34,748 nt of DNA from Phytophthora sp. 'mugwort' (Eukaryota; Oomycota; Peronosporomycetes; Peronosporales; Peronosporaceae): assembly GCA_033558025.1 (NCBI GenBank), contig JAUCEF010000088.1:1-34748 (forward strand), given 5' to 3'. Below, piece by piece: positions 1-8,312 of this stretch (position 1 is the first letter of the stretch; the number at the start of each line of letters is the position of its first letter). The translations under genes were made by a program, and so were the position numbers. The notes under the pieces were generated by a model that saw nothing but the letters and a program-made list of their open reading frames with translations, was not told the DNA's origin and did not search any database.

Positions 1-21
1 AACCAACTGAGCTATTTTTCC
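1..21 (-). tRNA. tRNA, cut by window edge
   Basis: The 5' part of a minus-strand tRNA: a seven-base acceptor strand (GGAAAAA), then TA and the D-arm GCTCAGTTGG. The anticodon and 3' half lie outside the window, so the identity cannot be read. Asp and Thr are the amino acids without a tRNA elsewhere in the window. Confidence 0.7.
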
Positions 22-56
22 ATATAAAATATTATATCTTATTTTTGTATATTTTA

Positions 57-775
57 TTAATGTAAATTTAAAGCATCATTTATATACATACACGTTAAAA
101 TCGTAAACACATATGCCTGAATTAAAGCTACAGCAATTTCTAAACCAACCAATAATACAATAATTATTAATGGAATAAAATGTGCCATAAAAATAAAACT
201 ATTTACATTTAACATAGCCCAAGCAAAACCTGCAATTACTTTTAATAAAGTATGTCCAGCCATCATATTTGCAAATAATCGTACAGGTAAACTAATTACA
301 CGAAAATGTATGAAACTAATTCAATAGGTACTAAGATGGGAACTAATGCTATACTTGCACCACTAGGTAATAATAAATTTAAAAAATTAAATTTATGTTT
401 TTTAATTCCAATTAAATTAAAACCTAAATAAATTGTTAATGCTAAAGTAAACGTAATAATTAAATGACTTGTTATAGTAAAACTGTATGGAATCATTCCT
501 ATTAAATTACATAATAAAATAAAAAAAAAAACAACAAAAATTAATGAAACAAAATATTTACCAGCTTTTCCTATACTAGAATAAGTTAATTCAATTGTAA
601 TATTAAAAATCATTTCAAAAATTTGTTGAAAACGTGTTGGAATAAATTTAGTTTTTATACATGTAAATATATATAAATAAACTAAACCTATTACTAAAAT
701 TAAAGAAGCATTAGTAAATACAAAAGGTATTTGAAAAATAGGTAAAATTTCAAATTGTTCTAAAGGACTAACCAT
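57..775 (-). CDS. atp6: ATP synthase F0 subunit a (frame broken once)
   Basis: Subunit a of the membrane F0 sector, which forms the proton half-channels against the c-ring. The N-terminal 159 residues ([10 protein letters not shown] to PIELVSYIF) are in one frame; the conserved C-terminal part ([20 protein letters not shown] to the end) follows immediately in another. The break lies at an A4 run (303-306): one more base would join the two parts into about 239 residues, the usual length. The essential Arg and the following LFANMMAGH block are in the second part. It is the last minus-strand gene before the cut tRNA and follows cox3. The disruption is probably a consensus error, since both halves are well conserved, but editing or frameshifting cannot be excluded from the sequence alone. 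Confidence 0.95.
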
Positions 776-799
776 AAAAATTATTAATTTTTTAATAAA

Positions 800-1658
800 T
801 TAATTACCTCCCCACCAGTAAACTGCTACAAATAAAAATAACCAAACAACATCTACAAAATGCCAATACCAAGCTGCAGCTTCAAACCGAAATGATGTTG
901 TTTTGTAAAATGATGATTAATTAATCTAATAGTACTTACTATAATAAAAATAGTACCTACAATAACGTGAATACCATGAAAACCTGTAATAAAAAAAAAG
1001 TTGTACCATAAATACTATCAGAAATTGAAAAAGTACTTTCAATATATTCATAGGCTTGAATTAAAGTAAAAAAAAAAGCTAATAAAATTGTAATAATTAA
1101 ACTTAAAATAGCATTTTTTCTATCACCAAAAACTATTGAATGGTGTGCCCAAGTAATAGTTGCCCCAGATGATAATAATATTACAGTATTTAATAAAGGA
1201 ATACCCCAAGCATTAACAGTTTCAATACCTAATGGTGGCCATAAAGATCCAATTTCAGGTGTTGGTGCTAAAGCTGAATGAAAAAAAGCCCAAAAAAAAC
1301 TAACAAAAAATAGTAATTCACTAAAAATAAATAAAAGCATACCATTTCTTAAACCTAATTGTACTTGTTTAGTATGTTGACCTTCATATACAGCTTCTCT
1401 AACTATATCACGAAACCAAGTATACATTGTTAAAATAATCATTAAAAATCCTGTTAAAATTAAGAAATTACTGCCAATATAACCATGAAAATACATAGCA
1501 CCACCAAAAGTTAAAAAAAAAAGTCCAAAAGAAATTATAAAAGGCCAAGGACTTGGATCTACTAAATGATAAGGATGTTTTTGTGTATTTTGTATATTAT
1601 TACTAATTTCTTTTAAAATTTTTAAATCATTTTGAAATTTATCGATATTAGGAATCAT
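800..1658 (-). CDS. cox3: cytochrome c oxidase subunit III (frame broken twice)
   Basis: Core subunit III of complex IV in the inner membrane. The first 225 or so residues are continuous and contain [12 protein letters not shown] and the [17 protein letters not shown] segment. The frame is then lost at an A9 run (991-999; ten bases would keep the frame into [13 protein letters not shown]) and again at an A3 run (884-886; four bases would restore [15 protein letters not shown] and the terminal VYWWGGN). With both corrected the product is about 286 residues ending at the TAA at 800-802, a normal length for the family. Both changes are single missing bases in homopolymers, which points to sequencing error, though all three parts are well conserved. 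The start is the Met at 1658. Confidence 0.95.
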
Positions 1659-1773
1659 TTGTTGTAGTTTCTATTTGTAAATTTTTTTTATTAATATAAT
1701 AATAATTTTTCATAAGAATTTTATAATTTGTAATAATTAATTATTTAATGATAAATAATGTATTTTAAAAAAA

Positions 1774-2205
1774 TTAATCAAAAATAAGATTAAATTTTAA
1801 TTTTTTTATATTTTTATAATATTGTTTTTTTGTATTGATTGTTTTACTTTTATTTTTTGAAGTTTGAATAATTTCGTTTGTTATGTTTTTTAAATTTGCA
1901 TTTAAAAGTAACCACGATATCGATTTTTTAATTTGTTTATCTTCATTTAAAAGCATTAAAAAATATCTATCTTTTTTTTTTTTTTTTTTTATTTCGTTTT
2001 TTATTTGGAATACTTATTGCTTTTAATTTCGGTAATAAATTTTCAATTGATTTAAATAAAATAAAATTCGGTTTTGTTTTGTAATTTTTTTTAAAGTAAT
2101 TAAAATATTTATAAATATGTTTTCAGAACAAGTTTTTTTTCCTTTTTTTAATAACATATTTATAAATAATTTTTTTATTTTATACTCTTCGTATTTTAGT
2201 TCCAT
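1774..2205 (-). CDS. rps7: ribosomal protein S7 (two compensating indels)
   Basis: Small-subunit protein S7, which nucleates the 3' domain of the rRNA. The N-terminal part has [18 protein letters not shown], matching the S7 KFVN-GKKS-AE block. An internal stop at 2023 is avoided by one added base at the A3 run 2054-2056, giving [17 protein letters not shown], the S7 helix region. The frame returns at a T19 run (1972-1990), which must lose one base to lead into the C-terminal [12 protein letters not shown] block. Length is about 143 residues. The first ATG (2205) lies inside the end of rps12, so the two genes overlap by about 26 bases in different frames once rps12 is corrected. The 19-base homopolymer is a likely place for a miscount. 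Confidence 0.85.
1972..1990. repeat. T19 homopolymer inside rps7
   Basis: Nineteen T on the plus strand, coding for a lysine run in rps7 on minus. The reading frame needs 18 or 21 bases here. It is a natural site for length variation or miscalling. Confidence 0.9.
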
Positions 2206-2558
2206 ATTTTGATCTGATGTTTTTCGAGAATAAATCCCTAATAAATCATATTTACCACGAATTACATGATATTTTACTCCAGGTAAATCTTTTACACGAC
2301 CTCCTCTAACTAATACTATTGAATGTTCTTGTAAAGTATGACCAATACCTGGAATATAAGTAATTATTGTATACCTACTAGATAGGGTACTTTTGCTACT
2401 TTACGCATAGCAGAATTTGGTTTTTTAGGTGTTGTATTATAAACTTTTAAACAAATACCTTTACGTTGAGGACATTGTTTTAAAGCTGGACTTTTATTTC
2501 TTTTTTTTTTTTCTAAACGTTTTTGTTTTTTTAAAAATAATTGATTAATTGTTGACAT
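2180..2558 (-). CDS. rps12: ribosomal protein S12 (frame broken twice)
   Basis: Decoding-centre protein S12. It starts at [11 protein letters not shown] (2558) just after trnV; codons upstream of this Met run into the tRNA and are not used. The conserved [16 protein letters not shown] block is followed by a frame loss near 2385-2389; one added base gives [20 protein letters not shown] and [18 protein letters not shown]. As deposited, this frame would run on into rps7 with no stop. One further base between 2214 and 2215 gives the standard S12 ending [11 protein letters not shown] and a TAA at 2180-2182, for a product of 126 residues. The quality of that ending is strong evidence for the second indel. 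Confidence 0.92.
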
Positions 2559-2576
2559 ATTATTTGTTATTTTATT

Positions 2577-2648
2577 GAATAATAACGGACTCGAACCGCT
2601 AACATTTTCGGTGTAAACGAAATACTCTACCAATTGAGTTAATTATTC
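2577..2648 (-). tRNA. trnV: tRNA-Val(UAC)
   Basis: Acceptor GAATAAT pairs with ATTATTC; anticodon stem TTTCG/CGAAA around loop TTTACAC gives anticodon UAC. The T-arm has the usual TTCGAGT loop. It lies 18 bases upstream of rps12. Confidence 0.92.
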
Positions 2649-2650
2649 AT

Positions 2651-2724
2651 TGGGCCTAAGTAGATTTGAACTACTGACTTTACACTTATCAGGCGTATAC
2701 TCTAACCAACTGAGTTATAGGCCC
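2651..2724 (-). tRNA. trnI: tRNA-Ile(GAU)
   Basis: Acceptor GGGCCTA/TAGGCCC with A discriminator; anticodon loop CTGATAA gives GAU. A perfect cloverleaf, three bases from trnV. Confidence 0.95.
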
Positions 2725-2726
2725 TT

Positions 2727-2798
2727 TTGAAGTAAAAGGATTCGAACCTTTGATTTTCCGTACCAAAAACGGAGGCCTTACCACTTGGCTATACTTCA
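2727..2798 (-). tRNA. trnQ: tRNA-Gln(UUG)
   Basis: Acceptor TGAAGTA/TACTTCA; anticodon stem TCCGT/ACGGA around TTTTGGT gives UUG. A 5' U is typical of tRNA-Gln. Confidence 0.93.
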
Positions 2799-2812
2799 AA
2801 ATAAATAAAATA

Positions 2813-2886
2813 TATGCTTAGAAAGATTTGAACTTTCATTTTATAGATCCGCAATCTAACGCTTTATCCATTTAAGCTATAAGCAT
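2813..2886 (-). tRNA. trnR: tRNA-Arg(GCG)
   Basis: Acceptor ATGCTTA/TAAGCAT; anticodon loop TTGCGGA gives GCG, reading CGC and CGT. The outermost anticodon-stem pair is T-T. It lies just downstream of rps10 on the same strand. Confidence 0.85.
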
Positions 2887-2896
2887 AAGTTTAATT

Positions 2897-3223
2897 TTAA
2901 TTTTTTTTTATAATTTTAATATTTATTAATGAATTTTTAGATAAAAATTTTTTAATTAAAACTAAAAAATTTAATAAATAAAAAATATTTTTAAATTTTA
3001 TATTAATTTTAGAAGTATAATTTTTATGAATAAAATGTTCACGTGATTTTTTATTTACATGGGGAGATCTTAATAATGTAAAAATTTTTTTTTTTTGTTT
3101 TGTTTGAAATACACCGGGTATTTGAATATTTTTGAATTTATTAATTTTTTTTAATTTTAATAAATTTTGTTTGAGTTGATTTATTTTTTGAAATGATTTA
3201 AAAGTTATTCTTAAAAGATACAT
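2897..3223 (-). CDS. rps10: ribosomal protein S10
   Basis: Small-subunit protein S10, 108 residues, an ordinary length for the family. The diagnostic block IFTLLRSPHVNKKSREHF (about residues 47-64) matches the S10 TVLRSPHVDKKSREQFE signature. The rest is lysine- and isoleucine-rich, as expected from the base composition. It sits between trnF and trnR(GCG) on minus, away from the rpl2-rps19 cluster where bacteria keep it. The frame is intact although its neighbours on both sides are disrupted. The start is the only Met before the conserved region, at 3223. Confidence 0.9.
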   Translation of the reverse strand: MYLLRITFKSFQKINQLKQNLLKLKKINKFKNIQIPGVFQTKQKKKIFTLLRSPHVNKKSREHFIHKNYTSKINIKFKNIFYLLNFLVLIKKFLSKNSLINIKIIKKN

Positions 3224-3239
3224 ATTTTAATAATAAAAT

Positions 3240-3313
3240 TGTCTGGAGGTGGATTTGAACCACCGACACAAAGATTTTCAGTCTTTTACTCTAACCAACT
3301 GAGCTATCCAAAC
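3240..3313 (-). tRNA. trnF: tRNA-Phe(GAA)
   Basis: Acceptor GTTTGGA/TCCAGAC (one G-T pair); anticodon stem AAAGA/TCTTT around CTGAAAA gives GAA. It lies between nad2 and rps10. Confidence 0.93.
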
Positions 3314-3315
3314 TA

Positions 3316-3370
3316 AATATTATATTAATAAATATAAATAAATTTTGTTTAAATTTATTAATATAATATT
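3316..3370. terminator. 18-bp inverted repeat over the end of nad2
   Basis: An 18-base arm at 3316-3333 is perfectly complementary to 3353-3370, leaving a loop of about 19 bases. The nad2 stop (3320-3322) lies inside the stem. It may be a 3' processing or termination hairpin; the function is inferred from position only. Confidence 0.6.
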
Positions 3371-4811
3371 AGGATAAATAAATAAAAATAAAATAAATTG
3401 AGTACTAATTAATAATATTATACTTTGACTTTTATTTATTTGTGAAATATACATTTTTCTAAATATTTTTTCAAAATAAATAATTTTAATTATTTTTAAA
3501 TAATAAAAAGAGCTTAAAACACTTATAATAATACCAAAAAATACTAAACTAAAATAATTATTTTTAATAGCTGAAAAAAATATAAATAATTTTGAAAAAA
3601 AACCCGCTAATGGGGGTATACCAGCTAATGAAAAAATATTTATGATTATAATAATAGCAATTAATTTATTAATAGTATATATATTTGATAAATCTGTTAA
3701 ATATTTAATTGGTTTATGATTGATATTTAAAGATAAATAAGAAGTCCATAATTAATACTTGTTATAATATAAATTATAATATATAATAAAATAAATGGAA
3801 TATTATTTAACATATTTGAAGTAAATCCTATTAATATAAAACCTACATGACTTATTGCACTATAAGCTAATAATCTTTTGATTTTTTTTTGTTGTAATGC
3901 GATAATGCACCGATTAACATAGATAAAAATGAAATAATATAAAAAAAAATTTCAAAGAAATATGAAATATTAAAAAAAATCTCAAAAAATAAACGAATTA
4001 AAATTCCTATAAAAGCAATTTTTGGTACAATAGCAAAAAAACTTGAAATATTATTTGGAGCACCTTCATATACATCAGGCAACCAAAAATGAAAAGGTGT
4101 AGCACCTATTTTAAATAAAATACCAACTAAAATAAAAATTAATCCATAAGATAAACTAATTAATATATTTATATTATCTAAAAAATTTATATTTGATAAT
4201 ATTAAAAAAATATTATTAAAATTTAATGAACCTGTAATAGCATAAATTATTGAAGAACCAAATAGAATAAAACCTGAAGCAATTGATCCTAAAATAAAAT
4301 ATTTTAAACCAGCCTCAATTGATAATATCGATTTTTTTTGGGTGGATGTTAATATATAAAAACTTAAACTTTGTAATTCAATTGCTAAATATAAAGTAAT
4401 AAAATGATTTGCAGATACCAATAACATTAAACCCAATAATGATATTAACATTAATATATTAATTTCATATGAATTTATTTTTTGTTGTATTAAATATTTT
4501 TGTTGTATTAAAAAACAAATAATTGTTAATAAAATTAAAATTATTTTAATAAATTGTGTAAAATTATTAATAAGTAATACACCATTTAATATGTTACTTG
4601 AAATATTTGTTATATTTAACGTTAATATTAAAAGAATTAATAATAAATATATTATTATAGTAGTAATATTTTTAATAATCAAAATTTTTTGAGCATTTTG
4701 ATTTTTTTTATAAAAAACACCAAATAATAATAAAATTAATAAAAAAGTTGTTAAAAAAAATTCGGGGATAATAATTTCAAAATTATTATTAAAAATTTCC
4801 TGAAAAAACAT
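3320..4811 (-). CDS. nad2: NADH dehydrogenase subunit 2 (frame broken twice)
   Basis: Membrane-arm subunit ND2 of complex I, an antiporter-like proton pump. The first 304 or so residues are continuous: many membrane segments, LYLAIELQSLSFYIL and IGATPFHFWLPDVYEGAP. The frame is lost at 3900/3901, where one extra base gives SALQQKKIKRLLAYSAISHVG, the conserved ND2 block. It is lost again around 3746-3753, where one base restores a frame leading to SLAGIPPLAGFFSK and on to the TAA at 3320. With both corrected the length is about 497 residues, normal for stramenopile-type nad2. Neither break sits in a long homopolymer. nad2 is divergent from nad7 across a 115-base AT-rich spacer. Confidence 0.95.
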
Positions 4812-4926
4812 AATGTAATAAAAGAAATAAATATTTTAAAAATACTTACTTACTATATATGCTATATATTTATAAAAAAATTAATTTATAAATATTATAT
4901 TTTTATTAAAAAAAAAAAAAAAAAAA
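4812..4926. promoter_or_regulatory. divergent spacer between nad2 and nad7
   Basis: This 115-base spacer separates minus-strand nad2 from plus-strand nad7, so transcripts in both directions may start here. It contains an ATATA-TGC-TATAT mini-hairpin near 4856-4868 and ends in a run of 20 A (4908-4927) running into the nad7 ATG. No promoter motif can be named with confidence. Confidence 0.35.
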
Positions 4927-6105
4927 ATGTCATTAAAAAAAATTAAAAATTTTTCTATAAATTTTGGTCCACAACATCCAGCGGCTCATGGTGTTTTACG
5001 TTTAATTTTAGAATTAAACGGTGAAGTTGTTAAAAAAGCTGATTCACATATAGGTTTATTACATAGAGGTACAGAAAAATTAATTGAATATAAAAATTAT
5101 TTACAGGCGTTACCTTATTTTGATCGTTTAGATTATGTATCTATGATGTGTCAAGAACATGCATATGTTTTGGCTATTGAAAAATTATTAAATTGTGATA
5201 TACCTTTACGAGCACAATATATAAGAGTTTTATTTTCAGAAATAACACGTATCTTAAATCATTTATTAGCTGTATGTTGTCATGCTTTAGATGTAGGAGC
5301 TATGACACCTTATTTTTGGGGATTTGAAGAACGTGAGAAATTAATGGAATTTTATGAACGTGTTTCTGGTGCACGTATGCATGCAGCTTATTTTAGACCT
5401 GGAGGTGTTAATCAAGATTTGCCTAAAGGTTTGTTAAATGATATATATATTTTTTGTGAACAATTTAATACCCGTTTAGATGAAATTGAAGAAATGTTAA
5501 CTAATAATAGAATTTGGAAACAAAGATTAGTAGATATTGGTATTATATCTGCTAAAGATGCTTTAAATTTTGGTTTTAGTGGTGTTATGTTACGTGGATC
5601 AGGTATTTCATGGGATTTACGTAAAACACAACCTTATGAAATTTATGATCAATTAAAATTTGATATACCTGTAGGTACAAATGGCGATTGTTATGATCGT
5701 TATTTAATTAGAATAGAAGAAATGCGACAATCAATTCGAATTATTTTGCAAGTACTTAATAAAATTCCCCAAGGTCCTATTAAATTAGATGATAAAAAAA
5801 TTACAAATCCAAATAGAATTCAAATTAAAAATTCTATGGAGTCTTTAATTCATCATTTTAAATATTATTCAGAAAATATTTGTGTAAATGCTGGTGAAAC
5901 TTATACAGTTATTGAGGCACCTAAAGGTGAGTATGGTGTTTATTTAGTAGCAGATGGTACAAATAAACCCTACAGATGTAAAATTAAATCACCAGGATTT
6001 TTACATTTACAAGCATTAGATTTTATAGCTAAAAATCATATGATTGCTGATGTTGTTACAATTATTGGTACTTTAGATGTTGTTTTTGGTGAAATTGATC
6101 GTTAA
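4927..6105 (+). CDS. nad7: NADH dehydrogenase subunit 7 (49 kDa)
   Basis: The 49-kDa subunit in the peripheral arm of complex I, homologous to NuoD, which helps form the quinone-binding site next to cluster N2. It is 392 residues and intact. The start region has [14 protein letters not shown] (from residue 13); [36 protein letters not shown] and the C-terminal VVFGEIDR are textbook features of the family. The Met at 4927 is right after the A run and sits at the expected N-terminus. It is the first gene of the plus-strand block that continues through nad6. Confidence 0.99.
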   Translation: MSLKKIKNFSINFGPQHPAAHGVLRLILELNGEVVKKADSHIGLLHRGTEKLIEYKNYLQALPYFDRLDYVSMMCQEHAYVLAIEKLLNCDIPLRAQYIRVLFSEITRILNHLLAVCCHALDVGAMTPYFWGFEEREKLMEFYERVSGARMHAAYFRPGGVNQDLPKGLLNDIYIFCEQFNTRLDEIEEMLTNNRIWKQRLVDIGIISAKDALNFGFSGVMLRGSGISWDLRKTQPYEIYDQLKFDIPVGTNGDCYDRYLIRIEEMRQSIRIILQVLNKIPQGPIKLDDKKITNPNRIQIKNSMESLIHHFKYYSENICVNAGETYTVIEAPKGEYGVYLVADGTNKPYRCKIKSPGFLHLQALDFIAKNHMIADVVTIIGTLDVVFGEIDR

Positions 6106-6143
6106 TATTAATTATTAGAATAAAATTTTATTTTCAATAAATT

Positions 6144-6563
6144 ATGCAAAAAAAAAAATTTAAAAAGTATAAATTAAATCAATTACAAAAAATTAAACAA
6201 ACTTATAAATATATATATATATTTCGTTATAATGATTTAAATATTAATGAAATAATATCTTTAAAAAAAAAAATTAAAAAATTTGATTATAAATCTTTAA
6301 TATTAAATCAAAATTTAATTATTGATATTTTTTTAAAATTAAAAGGACAAGGTTCTATTTTAATAATTTATGGAAATAATGAATTAAATTTAATAAGGGA
6401 TTTATATAATTTTAAAAAACTTGAATTAATTTATTTGAGTATTCAAAATAATATTTATTCTAATTTAAAAGTAAAACAAATATTATCTAAAAACTATCCA
6501 CCTTTAAATAATTTAATTGTTCAATCATTTTTAAATTTTATATATTATTTAAGAAAAATTTAA
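6144..6563 (+). CDS. rpl10: probable ribosomal protein L10 (orf139)
   Basis: An unassigned 139-residue basic protein with no membrane segment. The pattern resembles L10: an N-terminal YKYIYIFRYNDLNINEI stretch (L10 beta-strand plus helix), lysine-rich helix, then GQGSILIIYGNNELNLI at about residues 92-108, recalling the L10 segment after the conserved Asn-Leu. L10 anchors the stalk that recruits elongation factors. The length is near that of known mitochondrial Rpl10. It lies 38 bases after nad7 and three bases before trnH, so it is probably co-transcribed with both. The similarity is weak and was judged by eye; it could instead be one of the unassigned ymf ORFs of oomycete mitochondria. Confidence 0.5.
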   Translation: MQKKKFKKYKLNQLQKIKQTYKYIYIFRYNDLNINEIISLKKKIKKFDYKSLILNQNLIIDIFLKLKGQGSILIIYGNNELNLIRDLYNFKKLELIYLSIQNNIYSNLKVKQILSKNYPPLNNLIVQSFLNFIYYLRKI

Positions 6564-6566
6564 AAA

Positions 6567-6640
6567 GGCGATTATAACTTAAAGGTAGAGTGTTAGATTG
6601 TGGGTCTAAGTGTTATGGGTTCAAGTCCCATTTTTCGCCC
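6567..6640 (+). tRNA. trnH: tRNA-His(GUG)
   Basis: Anticodon stem TTAGA/TCTAA around TTGTGGG gives GUG. The extra 5' G can pair with the 3' terminal C, as usual for tRNA-His. The inner acceptor stem has T-T mismatches. The T-arm ATGGG-TTCAAGT-CCCAT is perfect. Confidence 0.88.
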
Positions 6641-6661
6641 ATTTTTAAATTAAATTTTTTT

Positions 6662-8137
6662 ATGTTTAATAAGTTTATATTAATTTTTTTACTTATTTTA
6701 CCATTAATTACGGTTATTATATTAGCTTTTTCGAAAAATGAAAAATTTATAAAAAATTTTAGTATTTTTATGTCTTTTTTCATTTTTTTAATGTCATTAC
6801 CTTTATGGATTTTATTTGATAAATCAACTTCTAATTTTCAATATTTATTTAAAATAGAATGGATTAGTCAATTTAATATTAATTTTTATTTAGGTATTGA
6901 TGGTATTTCATTATTTTTTATAATTTTAACAACATTTTTGATTCCAATCTGTATGTTAATTAGTTATGAAATGATTAATAAAAATATAAAAGAATATTTT
7001 ATTTTATATTTTATTTTAGAATTTTGTTTAATCATTTCATTTAGTATATTAGATGTACTTATTTTTTATATTTTCTTTGAAAGTGTATTAATTCCTATGT
7101 TTTTAATTATAGGTATTTGGGGTTCAAGAGAACGTAAAATTAAAGCTTCATATTTGTTTTTTATGTATACATTAGCAGGTTCATTATTTATGTTTATTGC
7201 CATTATTCATTTATTTTTAACTGTGGGTACAACTGATTATCAAATATTATATTATAGTAATTTTAATTTTTCATATGAAAAATTTTATTTCTTAGCTTTT
7301 TTTTTATCATTTGCTGTTAAAGTTCCAATGTTACCTTTTCATGTTTGGTTACCGGAAGCACATGTTGAAGCACCTACCGCAGGTTCTGTACTATTAGCTG
7401 GTATTTTATTAAAATTAGGATCATACGGTATGATTAGGTTTTTAGTTCCTTTATTTCCTAAAGCTGCATTATATTTTACACCGTATATTTTAGTTTTATG
7501 TTTAATATCTGTTATTTATGCGTCATTAACAGCTATACGACAAACAGATTTGAAACGTATTATTGCTTATGCATCAGTTGCTCATATGAATTTTATAATA
7601 TTGGGTATTTTTTCTTTAACTATTCAAGGATTAGAAGGTAGTATTATTCAAATGATTAGTCATGGTTTAGTATCGAGTGGTTTATTTTTTTCAATTGGAT
7701 GTTTATATGATCGATATCATACAAGATTTATTAATTATTATGGTGGTTTAGCACATACAATGCCTTTATTTTGTATTGCATTATTTATTTATGTATTAGC
7801 AAATATGTCTATTCCAGGTTCAAGTAGTTTTGTGGGTGAAATTCTTATTTTAACTGGAGTTTTTGAAGATAATACTACAACAGCTGTTTTTGCGACAATT
7901 GGTATGTTTTTGGGTGGGGTATATTCTTTATTATTTTATAATCGAATTTGTTATGGTAATATTCAAAATATTTATTTAAAAATTTATTATGATTTAACTT
8001 ATCGTGAATTTTTAATTCATTTAATATTAATTATAAATATCTTTTTATTAGGTTTATATCCTAAAATTTTTGAAAGTTGTATGCATGAAAGTGTTTCAAA
8101 AATTTTAATACATATTGATTTTTCTTATTTTTATTAA
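6662..8137 (+). CDS. nad4: NADH dehydrogenase subunit 4
   Basis: Membrane-arm antiporter-like subunit ND4 of complex I, 491 residues with about 14 hydrophobic segments. The central FHVWLPEAHVEAPTAGSVLL and LKLGSYGMIR blocks are diagnostic. I chose the Met of MFNKFILIFLL at 6662 because the open frame upstream is formed by trnH. The frame is intact. The stop is inside a strong hairpin (8128-8161), and trnE starts 24 bases later. Confidence 0.99.
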   Translation: MFNKFILIFLLILPLITVIILAFSKNEKFIKNFSIFMSFFIFLMSLPLWILFDKSTSNFQYLFKIEWISQFNINFYLGIDGISLFFIILTTFLIPICMLISYEMINKNIKEYFILYFILEFCLIISFSILDVLIFYIFFESVLIPMFLIIGIWGSRERKIKASYLFFMYTLAGSLFMFIAIIHLFLTVGTTDYQILYYSNFNFSYEKFYFLAFFLSFAVKVPMLPFHVWLPEAHVEAPTAGSVLLAGILLKLGSYGMIRFLVPLFPKAALYFTPYILVLCLISVIYASLTAIRQTDLKRIIAYASVAHMNFIILGIFSLTIQGLEGSIIQMISHGLVSSGLFFSIGCLYDRYHTRFINYYGGLAHTMPLFCIALFIYVLANMSIPGSSSFVGEILILTGVFEDNTTTAVFATIGMFLGGVYSLLFYNRICYGNIQNIYLKIYYDLTYREFLIHLILIINIFLLGLYPKIFESCMHESVSKILIHIDFSYFY

Positions 8138-8161
8138 ACAAAATTTTTTGTTTAATAAAAA
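8128..8161. terminator. near-perfect hairpin at the nad4 stop
   Basis: An inverted repeat with a stem of up to 16 bp (arms about 8128-8143 and 8146-8161) and a two-base T loop spans the nad4 stop codon (8135-8137) and ends one base before trnE. On position it could be a 3' end or processing signal. The stem is AT-only apart from one G-C pair. Confidence 0.6.
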
Positions 8162-8233
8162 GCCCTTTTAGTCTAATGGTTAGGACATTACCTTTTCACG
8201 GTAAAAATACGAGTTCAATTCTCGTAAAGGGTA
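8162..8233 (+). tRNA. trnE: tRNA-Glu(UUC)
   Basis: Acceptor GCCCTTT/AAAGGGT; anticodon stem TTACC/GGTAA around TTTTCAC gives UUC. T-stem ACGAG/CTCGT. Confidence 0.94.
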
Positions 8234-8312
8234 TAAAAAATATATATTTGATATATTTTGGTAATTATAATAATTTATAATTATTAAATAATATGATAAT
8301 TTAATAACCTCT

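Noticed and set aside
1774..2205. Two separate small unknown genes
   Set aside because: Both pieces align in order with one S7 protein, and the intervening frame also matches S7.
2559..2633. N-terminal extension of rps12
   Set aside because: The extra codons are trnV read as protein; the S12 N-terminus starts at 2558.
57..4811. Genuine pseudogenes or nuclear copy of mtDNA
   Set aside because: Each break is one base, the flanking protein is perfectly conserved, and rps10 and five tRNAs in the same stretch are intact, unlike a decaying copy.
6590..6661. N-terminal extension of nad4 and, likewise, of rps14 (27144-27275) and rpl31 (31835-31864)
   Set aside because: In each case the upstream open frame is a tRNA gene, and the downstream Met matches the family's start.
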